Part shown: piece by piece, positions 1 through 9,452 of the stretch
Layout of the letters: each line of letters starts with the position of its first letter
Position numbering within the stretch: the stretch's first letter is position 1
NCBI RefSeq assembly: GCF_022230925.1
Contig: NZ_JAKKFH010000021.1
Span: 1-64,000, forward strand
Length of the DNA: 64,000 nucleotides
From: Micromonospora alfalfae
GTDB lineage: Bacteria > Actinomycetota > Actinomycetes > Mycobacteriales > Micromonosporaceae
Direction: 5' to 3'
The notes under the pieces: model-generated
Databases searched by the model: none
What the model was told of the DNA's origin: nothing
Seen by the model: the letters and a program-made list of their open reading frames with translations, nothing else
Program-made: the position numbers and the translations under genes

Positions 1-1
1 C

Positions 2-1924
2 AGCGGCGCGACCAAGGACAGCAAAACGGCCAAGGACAGCAAAACGGCCAAGGACAGCAAAACGGCCGACGACAGCGACCCGGCCAAGGGCGCGAAGGCG
101 GACGGCGCCGACGGTACGGACAAGGCTGACAGCGAGGCGAAGCCGGCCGGCCCGGAGCGTTGGGAGGCGTTCGCCTCCGCCCCGGAGCCACGGCCCTCCA
201 TCTTCAGTCGGGCGGGCCGGGCGGTCGGGCGGTTCCTGATCCACGAGTGGACCCTGGCCGCCCTCGGCGCGTTGGCACTGGCCGTGTTGATGACCTGGCC
301 GACGCTGCGCTATCCGCGCTACACCCTTCCGCAGGACTACTGGGACCCGAGCCTGCAAGCCTGGCAGATGGCCTGGTCCGGGCACATCCTGCTGGCGGAG
401 CCGGCGCGGCTGTGGCAGTCGAACACGTTCTTCCCCGAGCTGTGGAGCTTCGCGTTCTCCGACACGCTGCTCGGGTACGCCCCGGCCGGGATGCTCGGCA
501 GCGGTCCCGAGGACGCCGTGCTGCGCTACAACATCATGTTCGTGCTGGCGCACGCGCTCGCCACGCTCGGGGCGTACGCGCTGGCCCGACAGCTCGGGGC
601 CGGCCGGATCGGTGCGGCGGTCGCGGGCGTGAGCTACACCTACGCGCCGTGGCTGCTGGCCCAGGCCGGGCACCTGCACGTGCTCTCCAACGGGGGCATT
701 CCGCTGGCGCTGGCGATGTTGGCGCGCGGGCACGGGTGGTCGCTGCGTCACGGCTACCGGCCGGAGCGCCGGCATGACGGATGGGTCTACGCGGGTTGGC
801 TGGTGGCGGCCTGGCAACTCAGCCTCGGCTTCGGCATCGGGCTGCCATTCGCGTACTTCCTGGCCGGCGCGGTGCTGGTCACTGCCGTCCTGTTCTTCGC
901 ACGGCGGCTGCGCACCGGGCAGGCCGTGCCGTTCGGTCGCCGGTTGTTCGCCGCCGACGTGCTCGGCGGGGTGTTGTTCGCCGGTGTCGGTCTGCTGATG
1001 GCGTTCCCGTTCTTCAAGGTGACCGAGCTGCACCCGTACGCCGAGCGCACCATCGGCGACATCAGCCTCTTCTCGCCGCCGGCGTCGGGCTTCGTGACGG
1101 CGCCCGGGGAGTCGCGGATCTGGGGTGGGCTGCACGAGGGTGCCCGGGAAGCGCTGCCGTGGCACCCGGAGATGACCCTGCTGCCGGGCTTCGTGCTCTA
1201 CGCGCTCGCCGCGGGCGGGTTGCTCTTCTCGGTGTGGCGGCTGCGGCACCGACTGCTGCTGCTCGCCGGGGTGCTGGTGACCATGGCCTTCGCGATGGGC
1301 ACCCGCTTCTTCGACGGGACCTTCACCTACGTGCCCCTCTTCGAGCATCTGCCGGGCTGGAGTGCGCTGCGTACCCCTGGGCGGTTGATGCTCTGGACCA
1401 CGTTGTTGCTCGGCCTGCTCGCGGCGGGCGCGGTCACCGCCCTCACCGACCGGGTCCGCGAGCTGACGGCGCAACGAATCCCGTCGTGGCCGGGGCCGTG
1501 GCTGCGGACGGCCACCCTGCTGCCGTTGCTGCTGGTCACCGTCGAGGGCCTGAACACCACGCCACATCCGGTGGTGCCGACCCAGCCGGCGGCGATGCGT
1601 TCGGCGGAGGGGCCGATGCTGGTGCTGCCCAGCAGTCAGAGCCTGGACCAGCACGTGATGCTCTGGTCGACCAGCGGGTTCCCCGACGTCGTCAACGGCG
1701 GTAGCGGCTTCACGCCGCGCCAGCTCGACGACGTCCGTCGGGTGAGCCAGTCGTTCCCGGACCAGACCAGCATCGACTACCTGCGCACGCTCGGCGTCCG
1801 CACCGTGGTGCTGCTGCGCGGCCAGGTGACCGGCACGCCCTGGGAGATCACCATCGACGCGCCGGTCGAGTCGCTCGGCATCAGCCGGCAGGAGGTCGGA
1901 GACGCCGTGGTGTTCCGCCTCTGA
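2..1924 (+). CDS. Multi-pass membrane protein, 5' partial (GT-C glycosyltransferase-like)
   Basis: The reading frame is already open at the first bases, so the true start lies upstream. The first ~65 codons are hydrophilic and Lys/Asp/Ala-rich, beginning with a repeated KDSKTA unit, and should form a cytoplasmic tail. From about base 245 a series of hydrophobic segments alternates with short loops. The first extracytoplasmic loop, after MTWPTLRYP, has the DYWDPSLQAWQ pattern seen in large actinobacterial membrane proteins of GT-C or YfhO-like type. The C-terminal ~130 residues look like a soluble extracytoplasmic domain. I see no catalytic motif that fixes a substrate, so the glycosyltransferase link is tentative. 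An internal ATG at 290 exists but starts inside the first membrane segment and is not a credible start. Confidence 0.8.
   Translation, partial: SGATKDSKTAKDSKTAKDSKTADDSDPAKGAKADGADGTDKADSEAKPAGPERWEAFASAPEPRPSIFSRAGRAVGRFLIHEWTLAALGALALAVLMTWPTLRYPRYTLPQDYWDPSLQAWQMAWSGHILLAEPARLWQSNTFFPELWSFAFSDTLLGYAPAGMLGSGPEDAVLRYNIMFVLAHALATLGAYALARQLGAGRIGAAVAGVSYTYAPWLLAQAGHLHVLSNGGIPLALAMLARGHGWSLRHGYRPERRHDGWVYAGWLVAAWQLSLGFGIGLPFAYFLAGAVLVTAVLFFARRLRTGQAVPFGRRLFAADVLGGVLFAGVGLLMAFPFFKVTELHPYAERTIGDISLFSPPASGFVTAPGESRIWGGLHEGAREALPWHPEMTLLPGFVLYALAAGGLLFSVWRLRHRLLLLAGVLVTMAFAMGTRFFDGTFTYVPLFEHLPGWSALRTPGRLMLWTTLLLGLLAAGAVTALTDRVRELTAQRIPSWPGPWLRTATLLPLLLVTVEGLNTTPHPVVPTQPAAMRSAEGPMLVLPSSQSLDQHVMLWSTSGFPDVVNGGSGFTPRQLDDVRRVSQSFPDQTSIDYLRTLGVRTVVLLRGQVTGTPWEITIDAPVESLGISRQEVGDAVVFRL
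14..67 (+). repeat. Three tandem 18-bp repeats encoding KDSKTA
   Basis: Three consecutive identical 18-base units (AAGGACAGCAAAACGGCC) are in frame with the partial membrane protein. They give three KDSKTA units, followed by a degenerate continuation (DDSDPA). The array may extend upstream of the window. Confidence 0.9.
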
Positions 1925-1959
1925 AGCTCTGGCGGCTCGTCGCGACTGCTCGCTGAGGC

Positions 1960-2033
1960 GGGTTTCGGGGGAGCCCACCCGGCTCCGGCGGTCAGGCTTG
2001 ATCCCTGCGCCGGGCGGGCTCCCCCGAAAACCC
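1960..2033. terminator. Bidirectional terminator between convergent genes
   Basis: A 17-18 bp inverted repeat (arms 1960-1976 and 2016-2033, one bulged base) surrounds a ~39-nt loop, midway between the stop codons of the converging membrane-protein genes. The left arm starts GGGTTTCGGGGG and the right arm ends in AAAACCC. It is well placed to end transcription from both sides. Confidence 0.75.
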
Positions 2034-2062
2034 TGCTGGTCCAGGCCGCGGTCGGCCTTGGG

Positions 2063-3571
2063 TCAGGTGGTTGCGACGGGCTCGGGTTGGGATTCGCTGG
2101 TTGTCTCTCTGCGGCGCCAGCGGTCTATCCAGGGGGCGTCCGGGGCGCCGTCGAGGACGCCACCGTCCGGGTCGTCCGGGTAGGTGGCCCGCACCGCGTC
2201 CTGCTCGGGGTGCAGGATCTCCTTGACGACGAACACGCAGAGCACCACCACAGTGGCCAGTCGCAGCGTCGAGGCCAGCACGAACACCCCCTCCGGGAAG
2301 ACCGGCTTGCTGGTTGCCGCGCCGAGCAGTTCCCCGTAGAAGGCGACGAAGTAGCAGACCTCGGCGATCTGCCAGGCCAGGAACGCGCCCCACTTCGGCC
2401 GGGCCAGCACGACCAGCGGAAGCAGCCAGAGCACGAACTGCTGCGACCAGACCTTGCTGAAGATGAGGAACGCCGCCACCACCAGGAAGGCGAGCTGACC
2501 CAGCCGCGGTCGGCGCGGCGCCCGCAGCGCCAGCACGGCGATACCGAGGCAGGCCAGCCCGAACAGTGCGTACGAGACGGTGTTGAGGGTCGGGATGTTG
2601 GCGTTGAGCCACTCGAACGGGCCGAGCTTGGCGGGGTCGTTGCCGACCTTGCCGTCCAGGTAGCGCCCGATGTACCAGAGCGTGCCCCAGTCGATCGGCC
2701 GGGTGGTGTTCAGCTCGAAGAAACGGTCCCAGTTCTCCGGGTACGCGCGGGCGGCCGGCAGGTTCACCAGCACCACTGCCGCGATAGCCGTCCCGATGGC
2801 GATGAGCGCGGCACGAACCCGGTCGGCCCGTAGCGCCAGGATGAGGATCGGCCCGAGCAGGAAGAGCGGCCAGAGCTTCGCCGCGCCGGCCAACCCGAGC
2901 AGTACGCCGGCCACCGCCGGTCGTTTTCGGGCCCAGGCCAGCAGGCCGAAGGCGGCCAGCCCGATGGCGAGCAGGTCCCAGTTGACGGTGGCGGTGAGCA
3001 CCAACGCCGGGGCGAGTGCGAACATCGCCGCGTCCCAGGGTCGTCGGCGGCGCAACGCCAGGATCACCGCCACAGTGGCCACCGCGAGCGCGCCCAGCAC
3101 CAGCGCGTTGAGGTTGTAGAACCACTGACCCTGGTTGATGCTCGGGTCGCCGTCGCCGATGGCGTGCACCGGCAGGCCCAGCGCCCCCATGAAGTACCCG
3201 GTCAACACCGGATACTCGACCGGGTGGTCACGGTAGGGCACCTTGCCCTCGTTGAGCCCTTCGGCGTAGTAGAGGGCAAGGACGTCGGTGTAGCAGAACC
3301 GGGTGTACTGGACGTTGTTCTGCCAGGCGCCGTCCTGGCAGGGCGATTTCTGCACCCAGTGCAGGGCGAGCGTGAGGCACGCCAACGCCAGCACGATCCG
3401 CACGGCAGTCCAGAAGCGACGCTCCCGACCGGCCGGCCGGTCCAGCGCTGTCGCGTGGTCGCCCAGCGGGCCGCCGATGACGCTGGAGATGCCGCGGACG
3501 AACCCGTCGGAGCGGGACGGGTGATCAGTGGTTCCGGCGTCGTCGATGCCGGGCGTCGACTGGGTGCTCAT
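2063..3571 (-). CDS. Glycosyltransferase family 87 (DUF2029)-type membrane protein
   Basis: The 502-aa protein has a ~50-residue polar N-terminus, then many hydrophobic segments starting near residue 52 (FWTAVRIVLALACLTLAL). The first large loop contains a DHPVEYPVLTGYFMG stretch, the acidic/EYP pattern typical of GT87 enzymes. These use polyprenyl-phosphate sugars on the outer membrane face; the Mycobacterium relatives are alpha-mannosyltransferases of envelope glycan assembly. A related gene, Rv0051, lies next to ponA1 in M. tuberculosis, and here too a ponA homologue is the next conserved gene on this strand. The family is clear; the substrate is unknown. The ATG at 3571 is followed directly by a polar MSTQSTPG start. 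Confidence 0.85.
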   Translation of the reverse strand: MSTQSTPGIDDAGTTDHPSRSDGFVRGISSVIGGPLGDHATALDRPAGRERRFWTAVRIVLALACLTLALHWVQKSPCQDGAWQNNVQYTRFCYTDVLALYYAEGLNEGKVPYRDHPVEYPVLTGYFMGALGLPVHAIGDGDPSINQGQWFYNLNALVLGALAVATVAVILALRRRRPWDAAMFALAPALVLTATVNWDLLAIGLAAFGLLAWARKRPAVAGVLLGLAGAAKLWPLFLLGPILILALRADRVRAALIAIGTAIAAVVLVNLPAARAYPENWDRFFELNTTRPIDWGTLWYIGRYLDGKVGNDPAKLGPFEWLNANIPTLNTVSYALFGLACLGIAVLALRAPRRPRLGQLAFLVVAAFLIFSKVWSQQFVLWLLPLVVLARPKWGAFLAWQIAEVCYFVAFYGELLGAATSKPVFPEGVFVLASTLRLATVVVLCVFVVKEILHPEQDAVRATYPDDPDGGVLDGAPDAPWIDRWRRRETTSESQPEPVATT

Positions 3572-4100
3572 GAAGAGGCATCCTGCCGTACGACACGAGT
3601 GCGGACCACCAATCTATGCCTGACTGGTCCCGCGTCGCTCACCGATTTCCACTAATTTGGTACTTATCGAGACAACATGAGGGTAATTCGTACACCTGAT
3701 ACCAGTCAGCCTGAGACGTGAATTGGCCAGATACGGCATCACTACAAGTTGACGCAAAAAGGCCGAGGGCGCCGAAATCGACGTGCCATGCCATTCAGGA
3801 CCCTGCGCCATTAGATCACCCCGTTCGCGCGCTCGCCTCACGGGGCTAGCATAACCCAACGCAGTCGATCCGAAGACGTCAAGGCCTCACGAAGGAAGCC
3901 GCTTAGCGACGTGCCTAACCAGCACCTCAAACCCTAGCCAATAGCAGCTTTCCAATCGAGTGCTTGAACGCCCGCTTACACTCCCACTAGCGACAGAAGC
4001 TCACACAGAAAAGATGCGGACAGCGTCATCGACGCTACCTCAACCCAGCCGCCACTTCCACGAATAGCACACCGAAAGTTTGAGCTTGACAACAAAGGAC
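3572..4100. other. Gene-poor, lower-GC intergenic stretch
   Basis: Between the GT87 gene and the small secreted protein there is no ORF with coding character. Base composition is visibly less GC-rich than the flanks, continuing into the IS66-bearing patch to the right, which fits acquired or decaying DNA. I see no RNA gene. Confidence 0.5.
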
Positions 4101-4580
4101 ATGATCGATACCCTTTCTGTCATGTGGAGAAAGAAGCCATCGACCGTGGCAATCTCAACTGCTATCGCATGCATGACTACTCTCATGCTGGCCGGCCCCG
4201 CCCACGCCAGTGCAGCTGACAAGGCGAATCTGCTTCCCACGCAAAAGGTGGCCCTACAGTCCGCGCCTGAAGTGGGCGCGAACGAGACTGCAGTGATCCA
4301 ATCATGTTACGGCAACGCAAAGAGTTACGCCGACATGAACGACTCTTTCACATGGCCATATTCCGGATACGCCAAGACCACGTCGTCCTGCGGTGACATC
4401 AACCTGAAGCCCAGTGATCGGGGGGTGTACGCTCAGGTTTGCTACCGTCGGACCGGGACATGCAACGGCCTGAAATGGGTGCCGGTCGGAAGCTGGAAGG
4501 TAATCGCGTCCAACGTGCTCGACGGCACGGAGTTCTACGTCGACTTTGATCGGCGCGGTGCCGGATTGGTTGCATACTGA
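4101..4580 (+). CDS. Small secreted hypothetical protein with four cysteines
   Basis: The product begins with a short polar stretch, then MWRKKPSTVAIST and a hydrophobic run ending GPAHASA, a standard Sec signal peptide with an AxA cleavage site. The mature ~120 residues contain four cysteines (QSC, SSC, QVC, GTC), suggesting two disulfides, and no domain I recognise. The start is uncertain: in-frame TTG 4080, ATG 4101 and ATG 4122 all keep the signal peptide and none has a well-spaced ribosome site (AAAGGA at 4094 is too close to 4101). The gene stands alone, is less GC-rich than the core genes, and is followed at 170 bp by a strong hairpin. Confidence 0.65.
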   Translation: MIDTLSVMWRKKPSTVAISTAIACMTTLMLAGPAHASAADKANLLPTQKVALQSAPEVGANETAVIQSCYGNAKSYADMNDSFTWPYSGYAKTTSSCGDINLKPSDRGVYAQVCYRRTGTCNGLKWVPVGSWKVIASNVLDGTEFYVDFDRRGAGLVAY

Positions 4581-4749
4581 GCTTAGCCGTTAGGGCAAGT
4601 AGCTCTATTTTAGTTAGGGCAGACCACCTTCCTGTAGCCCTCACTAATAGTTTTTGCGCCAAGCCTGAGTAAATTCGAAGTCGTGCTTCCACAGCCCAAC
4701 CGGCGCGGTCGTCGCCATGTTTTGTATTTCTCAGTCATTCGTCGCGCAA

Positions 4750-4803
4750 TAGTGACGGCGTTTTTCGTCGCCTGAGCTCATACGACGAAAAACGCCGTCA
4801 CTA
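4750..4803. repeat. Perfect 21-bp inverted repeat, 12-nt palindromic loop
   Basis: The arms at 4750-4770 and 4783-4803 are perfect complements (left arm begins TAGTGACGGCGTTTTTCG). The 12-nt loop itself contains TGAGCTCA. The structure lies downstream of the small secreted protein and could be a factor-independent terminator usable in both directions, although no terminal U-tract follows. A protein-binding site or element-associated palindrome is possible. Confidence 0.85.
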
Positions 4804-4851
4804 GGACCCTCGGATGAATTAAAAATTCCAGCATCGAAGAGGTGCTAGTTT

Positions 4852-4935
4852 ATGCGAATTTATCCACCACCAGGAACTTGGCGAACATCAGCAGGAGTAG
4901 CGATCCTCGCGATAGCCGGTACGTATTCAGCTTGA
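4852..4935 (+). pseudogene. Truncated 5' end of a membrane or secreted protein gene
   Basis: An ATG at 4852 follows AGAGGTG at a good spacing and opens a 27-codon frame, MRIYPPPGTWRTSAG then a hydrophobic run AILAIAG, ending at a TGA exactly where the IS66-like transposase relic begins. This looks like the signal or anchor start of a gene cut by the insertion. It could also be a chance ORF. Confidence 0.35.
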
Positions 4936-5965
4936 GATCACGGCGGGCATCCAAGATCCGGCTGTGAACAGTTGTTTGAGCACGTCGAGTGCGTCCTGGC
5001 CCTGTTTGGTGGCAGTGGACAAATAAGACCGGACCGCGGCAAAGTCCAATAGTCCTTGCAGGGTGCGCCAGGGGCGAAGATCACGTTCGGCCCTGGTTGT
5101 TGGTGGACGGCACGGCCAGGTCGATCACGAATCGCAAGATCATGCCGCGGTGGGTGTGGAAACGTTCGACCGGCTTGCCGGTCTTCGACACCTCCCTGTG
5201 GCGGTCGGGCTGGTTCTGCTGGCGGCCGCAGGCGCCGGCGTAGCACGCCCTTACGTGACTCGGCGTAGCGCAGGTGCTGGTAGGCGGCGTAGCCGTCCCA
5301 CACGATGGTGCCGTCGAAGCCGGGTAGCACCCCACCGACGTCGATGTCGGCCATATTGCGGCCGCCGACGTGGAACGACGTCGGCATCGGGGTGCAGGCC
5401 ACGTGCACCTACTTGAACCCAACATCAAGGCGGGTCGATGTCGCATCGACGTGCAGTACCTTCTCCAGGTGCAGCAACGCGGCTAGGTGTGAGGTAAACC
5501 GGCCCAGCCTGCGGGTTGCTTCGGTGACCACCGCGTGCACGAACCCCGTCGAGACGCGCGCGCCGCACAGATTACCCAGCAGCCGTGAGACCCGCGCGAA
5601 CGGCAGGAACTGCGCCCCACACCCATACACCGCTGCAGCCTTCACACTCGGGCCATACTGGGTGCCCCGCCGGCCGCGCCGCCTCACTAACCAGCGGGCA
5701 CCAGCACCGCACCGCCACGGGCTGATGCTCGGTGACCACGATCTTCGGCTCCGGCAATTCGAACACCTGCGCCCGCTGGCGGGCGAACTTCACCGTGTCG
5801 CCAAGATCCGCACCGCAGACCGGGTTCACACACCGGTCCGGCCGGTGAACCACCAGGCGATCCGGGTCGGCACCAGCGCAAACGTCGACCCGGCGACCCA
5901 GGCTGCTTACCCCGGCGCCGACCAGGCCCCACCGTTCGGCTTCGGCGTCTGCCAGCCCAACCCAT
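4927..5965 (-). pseudogene. Decayed IS66-family transposase
   Basis: Several short frames on the minus strand carry IS66 transposase blocks in the right order, separated by frameshifts and deletions. They are a GKQPGSPG linker near 5885-5908, a DUF-type zinc-binding piece with VFELPEPKIVVTEHQPVAVRC (5700-5850), the YGPSVKAAAVY...STGFVHAVV block (5480-5660), the VLPGFDGTIVWDGYAAY block (5270-5340), RFVIDLAVPSTNNQ (5090-5130) and the C-terminal ALDVLKQLFTAGSWMPA (4935-5000). No single frame exceeds ~150 codons, so the gene is dead. The N-terminal part before GKQPG is missing or unrecognisable. Bases 5966-6257 to the right hold no gene, only a weak AT-flanked hairpin near 6083-6112. Confidence 0.85.
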
Positions 5966-6257
5966 GTCCTCTCACCTCACACGTCGATCGAGCAACTGAA
6001 TCAACCCATCCCTGCGGAAGCACTGCCTTCGGGCATCCCAAGGATGACCCGTGTGGGCCAGGAACCTCGCGTGGGCATCAATAAAAAACCGAGGCTCAAG
6101 GGCCTCTTTTGTCGAAGAATGCGGCGCTTGCGGCCCTCGCTCGCCGCAGATACCAGGTGGGCAGGGCGGCACGGGGACGACTGGGGTCTGGCTGCCACGC
6201 ATCTCCGTGGGACCGGGGTGCCCGTCCTGTCCCGGCGCGAAGTTTCGGGCACAAAAG

Positions 6258-6297
6258 GCCGCCGCCGGCCGGGACAGGTCGTCCGGCCAGCGGCGGC
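6258..6297 (-). terminator. Terminator of ponA
   Basis: Arms of 15 bp (6258-6272 and 6283-6297, one mismatch) form a very GC-rich hairpin. Read on the minus strand it is followed by TTTTGT. It lies 19 bp past the ponA stop codon. Confidence 0.8.
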
Positions 6298-6315
6298 GTC
6301 GTGCGTTGGTGTGGG

Positions 6316-9255
6316 TCAGTCCCGGTTGGGTGGCAGGCTGGGCAGTAGCCCGCCACCGCCACCACCTGTTCCGCCGCCGCCAGGATTGCCCCCAGGATTA
6401 CCGCCGGGGTTGCCGCCGGGATTGCCCCCAGGGTTACCGCCACCTCCGGGGTTGTTGCCCCCGGGGTTGCAGAACAGATCGATCAGCGGGTTACAGGGTG
6501 GGCCCTGGCCCCCGGGGTTGGTCGGTGGCGGCGGGGGCGGCGGCGGTGGTGCTTCGCCGTTTCCGGAGTCCTTGTCGCCGATGTTCGCCGCCGGCGGGAA
6601 GTCGACCTTCGGTTTGCCCTTCAGCGCCTCGTTCATGAACCGCTCCCAGATGTCGCCCGGGAGGTTTCCACCGCTGACCTTGCGGCCGTCCTTGAGGATG
6701 AGTGGCTTCCGGTCCCCCACGTTGCCCACCCACACTGCGGTGGCCAACTGTGGCGTGTAACCGATCATCCAGGCGTCGCCGTTCTCCTTACTGCCGTCCT
6801 TGAGTTCCCAGGTGCCGGTCTTGGAGGCCGCCTTGCGACCGTCATCGAGCCGGTGGTTGACAGCAGCCGGGTAGTCCTTCAGCACGGACGTCACGTCGTC
6901 CACGACGCTCCTCTCGATTCGCCGCTTCGAGTCGAGCTTCTCGCTGTAGACCTTGTCCCACTTACCGGTGTTCGCGTTCTGCTTCTCCACCGAGTACAGG
7001 AAGTGGGCCTTGTTGTAGACACCCCCGTTGGCGAAGGTGGCAACGCCGTTGGCGTGGTCCAGCACCGTGATCGGGTACTGGCCGTAGCCGACCACGTTGA
7101 AGAACGGCTCCGGCGTGATGTCCTTCGGGTCGCTCTTGGTCAGGTCGTAGGCCTTCGCCGGGTTGGTGTCAGTACGCCACATGGTGGTGACGCCGGCCTG
7201 CTTGGCCATGTCGACGACCTTGTCCGCGCCGATCTCCTCGGTGACGTAGTAGAACGGCACGTTCAGGGACTGAAGCGTGGACACCCGCAGCGTGCAGGAG
7301 TTACCGCAGTCAGGGTTGTCGTCGCCCGCGTTGCTGACCTTGAAGGTGCCTTCCGGCTTGAAGGCCTTGCCCTTCCAGCGTGACTCGAGCGCCTTCTTCT
7401 CCTTGAGGGCCGCCGCCAGCGTGTAGATCTTGAAACTTGAACCGGGCGAGTGACCGCCGCTGATCGCCCCGGTGGAGTCGGTGTTCTTGCCGGCGTAGTC
7501 GGTGCCGGTGCCGTTGTCACCGCCGTAGTACGCGACGACCCGACCGTTGGTGGGGTCGATCGCTACCATCGCCGCCATGATGTTGCTCTTCTGACCGGCC
7601 AACTCGGAGCCCTTGGACTTGCGCTGGACCGTCTCGACCGCCGCCGCCTGCATCCTGGTGTCCATGGTCGTGCGGATTCGGTAACCGCCAGCCATCAGCG
7701 CCTGGGAGCACAGCGGCTTGGCATCCGTCACCTCCGCGTCCTTCTCGACGCAGATTCCCCTGTCCCGCATCTCCTGCCGGACGTAGTTGATGACATTGCC
7801 GTACGGGGTGTCGACGCCGAAGTCGACGCCGATGCCGCCCTTCTTCGGGGACTTGATGCTCTTCAGCGGGTACTCAGCAGGCCGCGGCTCCTTGCCGGGC
7901 ACACCGAGCCAGCCCTCCTTGACCATGCCATCGATCACGTAGGTCCAGCGCTCCTGGGCCGCGGTCGGGTTGATCGCCGGGTCGTATCCCTGGTGGGTGG
8001 AGCTGGGTTCGGGCTGCTTGATCAGAGCCGCGAGGACGGCACCCTCGGCCGGATTGAGCTTGGTCACCGACTTGCCGAAGTAGGTCTGCGCCGCCGCTTC
8101 GATGCCGTAGGCGCCCCGGCCGAAGTAGATCACGTTGAGGTAGTGCTGCATGATCTCTGGCTTCGTGTACTCGTCGTTGAGCTTGGAGGCGAGGATCGCC
8201 TCCTTCACCTTCCGGGCGTACGTGTCGTCCTTCAGGTTGTCGTAGGCGTTGCGCGCGTACTGCTGGGTGATGGTGGAGGCACCCTGCTTGTCACCGCCGG
8301 AGAGGTTGTTCCAGCCGGCGCGGGCGATGCCCTTGTAGTCCACACCGGAGTGCCGGTAGAAGTTCCGGTCCTCGGCCGCGGCCACCGCGTTCTGCACGTA
8401 CTCCGGAATCTGGTCGATGGTGACCAGGGTCCGGTTCTGATCGCCCACCTTGGCGATGATCGTCTTGTTGTCGAAGGCGTACAGGGTCGTCGCCTGCGGC
8501 GGAGTGATCTCGTCCGGAAGCACCACGTTTGTCGAGTAGTAGGTGAACCCGACCACGCCGATGCCGGCGAGCATGATGAAGACGGCGAACCCGGCGATCA
8601 GCAGGTTCATCCGCTTGCGCTTCTTCGCACGCGCCGCGGCGCCCGAGTCACCCGGACCACGGCCGCCCCGACCGGGACCACCCGGACCGCCCGGCCCACC
8701 GGGACCACCCGGACCGCCCGGCCCACCGGAGACCGGTGAGACGCTCGCCCGGGCGACCGCCGCACGACCACCGACCGATGCGGAACCGACGCTGGCCCGA
8801 CCCGCCGACGCGGTGCCGACCGAGGCCGCACCGACGGCGGCGGCACCGACCGCGGCCCGACCTGCCGGCGCGCCCGGCGCCGGAGAGACGGGCACCGAGG
8901 CCCGACCGGCGCCAGCGCGGCCAGCGGCCACACCCGGTGCCGGGGACACCGGCACCGAGGCTCGACCGGCCCGGCCGCTCGCTGCCGAACCCACCGAGGC
9001 GGATCCGGCGGCCGCGCTGCCACGCGGCGGCACCGAGGCGGAACCGCCGACACTGGCGCGACCACCGGCAGCCCGCGGCGTCACCGAGGCCCGCCCTGGT
9101 GTTGCCGTGCCTCGGTCCGAGGCTGACCAACCGCTCCCGCCGGAATCACCGCCGGGTCGGCGGTACGCGTCGTCCGCGCCCGGCCCAGGGTCACCGTCTG
9201 GACCCGAGTGCTGGGTCCGTCCGCGCGCAGAACTGGGATCGCCGTACGAGTTCAT
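6316..9255 (-). CDS. ponA: Bifunctional class A penicillin-binding protein (transglycosylase/transpeptidase)
   Basis: This 979-aa enzyme polymerises lipid II into glycan strands and cross-links the stem peptides. Residues 1-220 are a cytoplasmic low-complexity tail rich in GRASV and GGP units, and KKRKR precedes one membrane anchor (~226-246). The GT51 domain carries EDRNFYRHSG with the catalytic Glu near 295 and the QGASTITQQ block. The transpeptidase has SSFK (Ser ~606), SLN (~663) and KTGT (~812), so both activities look intact. The C-terminus is a long proline run, then NPGG repeats and two cysteines. Its neighbours DUF5318 (upstream, same strand) and PadR-ino1 match the Rv0046c-Rv0051 neighbourhood of M. 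tuberculosis. The start at 9255 is preceded by AGGG and GAGG. Confidence 0.95.
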   Translation of the reverse strand: MNSYGDPSSARGRTQHSGPDGDPGPGADDAYRRPGGDSGGSGWSASDRGTATPGRASVTPRAAGGRASVGGSASVPPRGSAAAGSASVGSAASGRAGRASVPVSPAPGVAAGRAGAGRASVPVSPAPGAPAGRAAVGAAAVGAASVGTASAGRASVGSASVGGRAAVARASVSPVSGGPGGPGGPGGPGGPGGPGRGGRGPGDSGAAARAKKRKRMNLLIAGFAVFIMLAGIGVVGFTYYSTNVVLPDEITPPQATTLYAFDNKTIIAKVGDQNRTLVTIDQIPEYVQNAVAAAEDRNFYRHSGVDYKGIARAGWNNLSGGDKQGASTITQQYARNAYDNLKDDTYARKVKEAILASKLNDEYTKPEIMQHYLNVIYFGRGAYGIEAAAQTYFGKSVTKLNPAEGAVLAALIKQPEPSSTHQGYDPAINPTAAQERWTYVIDGMVKEGWLGVPGKEPRPAEYPLKSIKSPKKGGIGVDFGVDTPYGNVINYVRQEMRDRGICVEKDAEVTDAKPLCSQALMAGGYRIRTTMDTRMQAAAVETVQRKSKGSELAGQKSNIMAAMVAIDPTNGRVVAYYGGDNGTGTDYAGKNTDSTGAISGGHSPGSSFKIYTLAAALKEKKALESRWKGKAFKPEGTFKVSNAGDDNPDCGNSCTLRVSTLQSLNVPFYYVTEEIGADKVVDMAKQAGVTTMWRTDTNPAKAYDLTKSDPKDITPEPFFNVVGYGQYPITVLDHANGVATFANGGVYNKAHFLYSVEKQNANTGKWDKVYSEKLDSKRRIERSVVDDVTSVLKDYPAAVNHRLDDGRKAASKTGTWELKDGSKENGDAWMIGYTPQLATAVWVGNVGDRKPLILKDGRKVSGGNLPGDIWERFMNEALKGKPKVDFPPAANIGDKDSGNGEAPPPPPPPPPTNPGGQGPPCNPLIDLFCNPGGNNPGGGGNPGGNPGGNPGGNPGGNPGGGGTGGGGGGLLPSLPPNRD
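8674..8727. repeat. Perfect 27-bp tandem duplication inside ponA
   Basis: Two identical 27-base units (8674-8700 and 8701-8727) encode the GGPGGPGGP tract of the cytoplasmic tail. Such repeats expand and contract easily, so the tail length may vary between strains. Confidence 0.85.
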
Positions 9256-9452
9256 TCCTCACACCCTGCCGGTCGCGGTGGGGCGCGGCTGCGCCGCCAC
9301 CGGGTTGCCGTGAGTTGCTTCACCCGGGACGCCGGCACGGGGGTGCCAGCCGACCAGGGTCATTGCCGTATCAATCGGGCCAATCGGACCAACAAGCGGT
9401 CGACCGTCCCGGGTTTCGCCTACGGCCCCGGGGCCGGTACAACCAGCTGAGA

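Noticed and set aside
6083..6112. GAGGC/GCCTC hairpin flanked by A and T runs
   Set aside because: Stem of only five base pairs; noted as a weak terminator-like element but not listed, since ponA already has a much stronger one.
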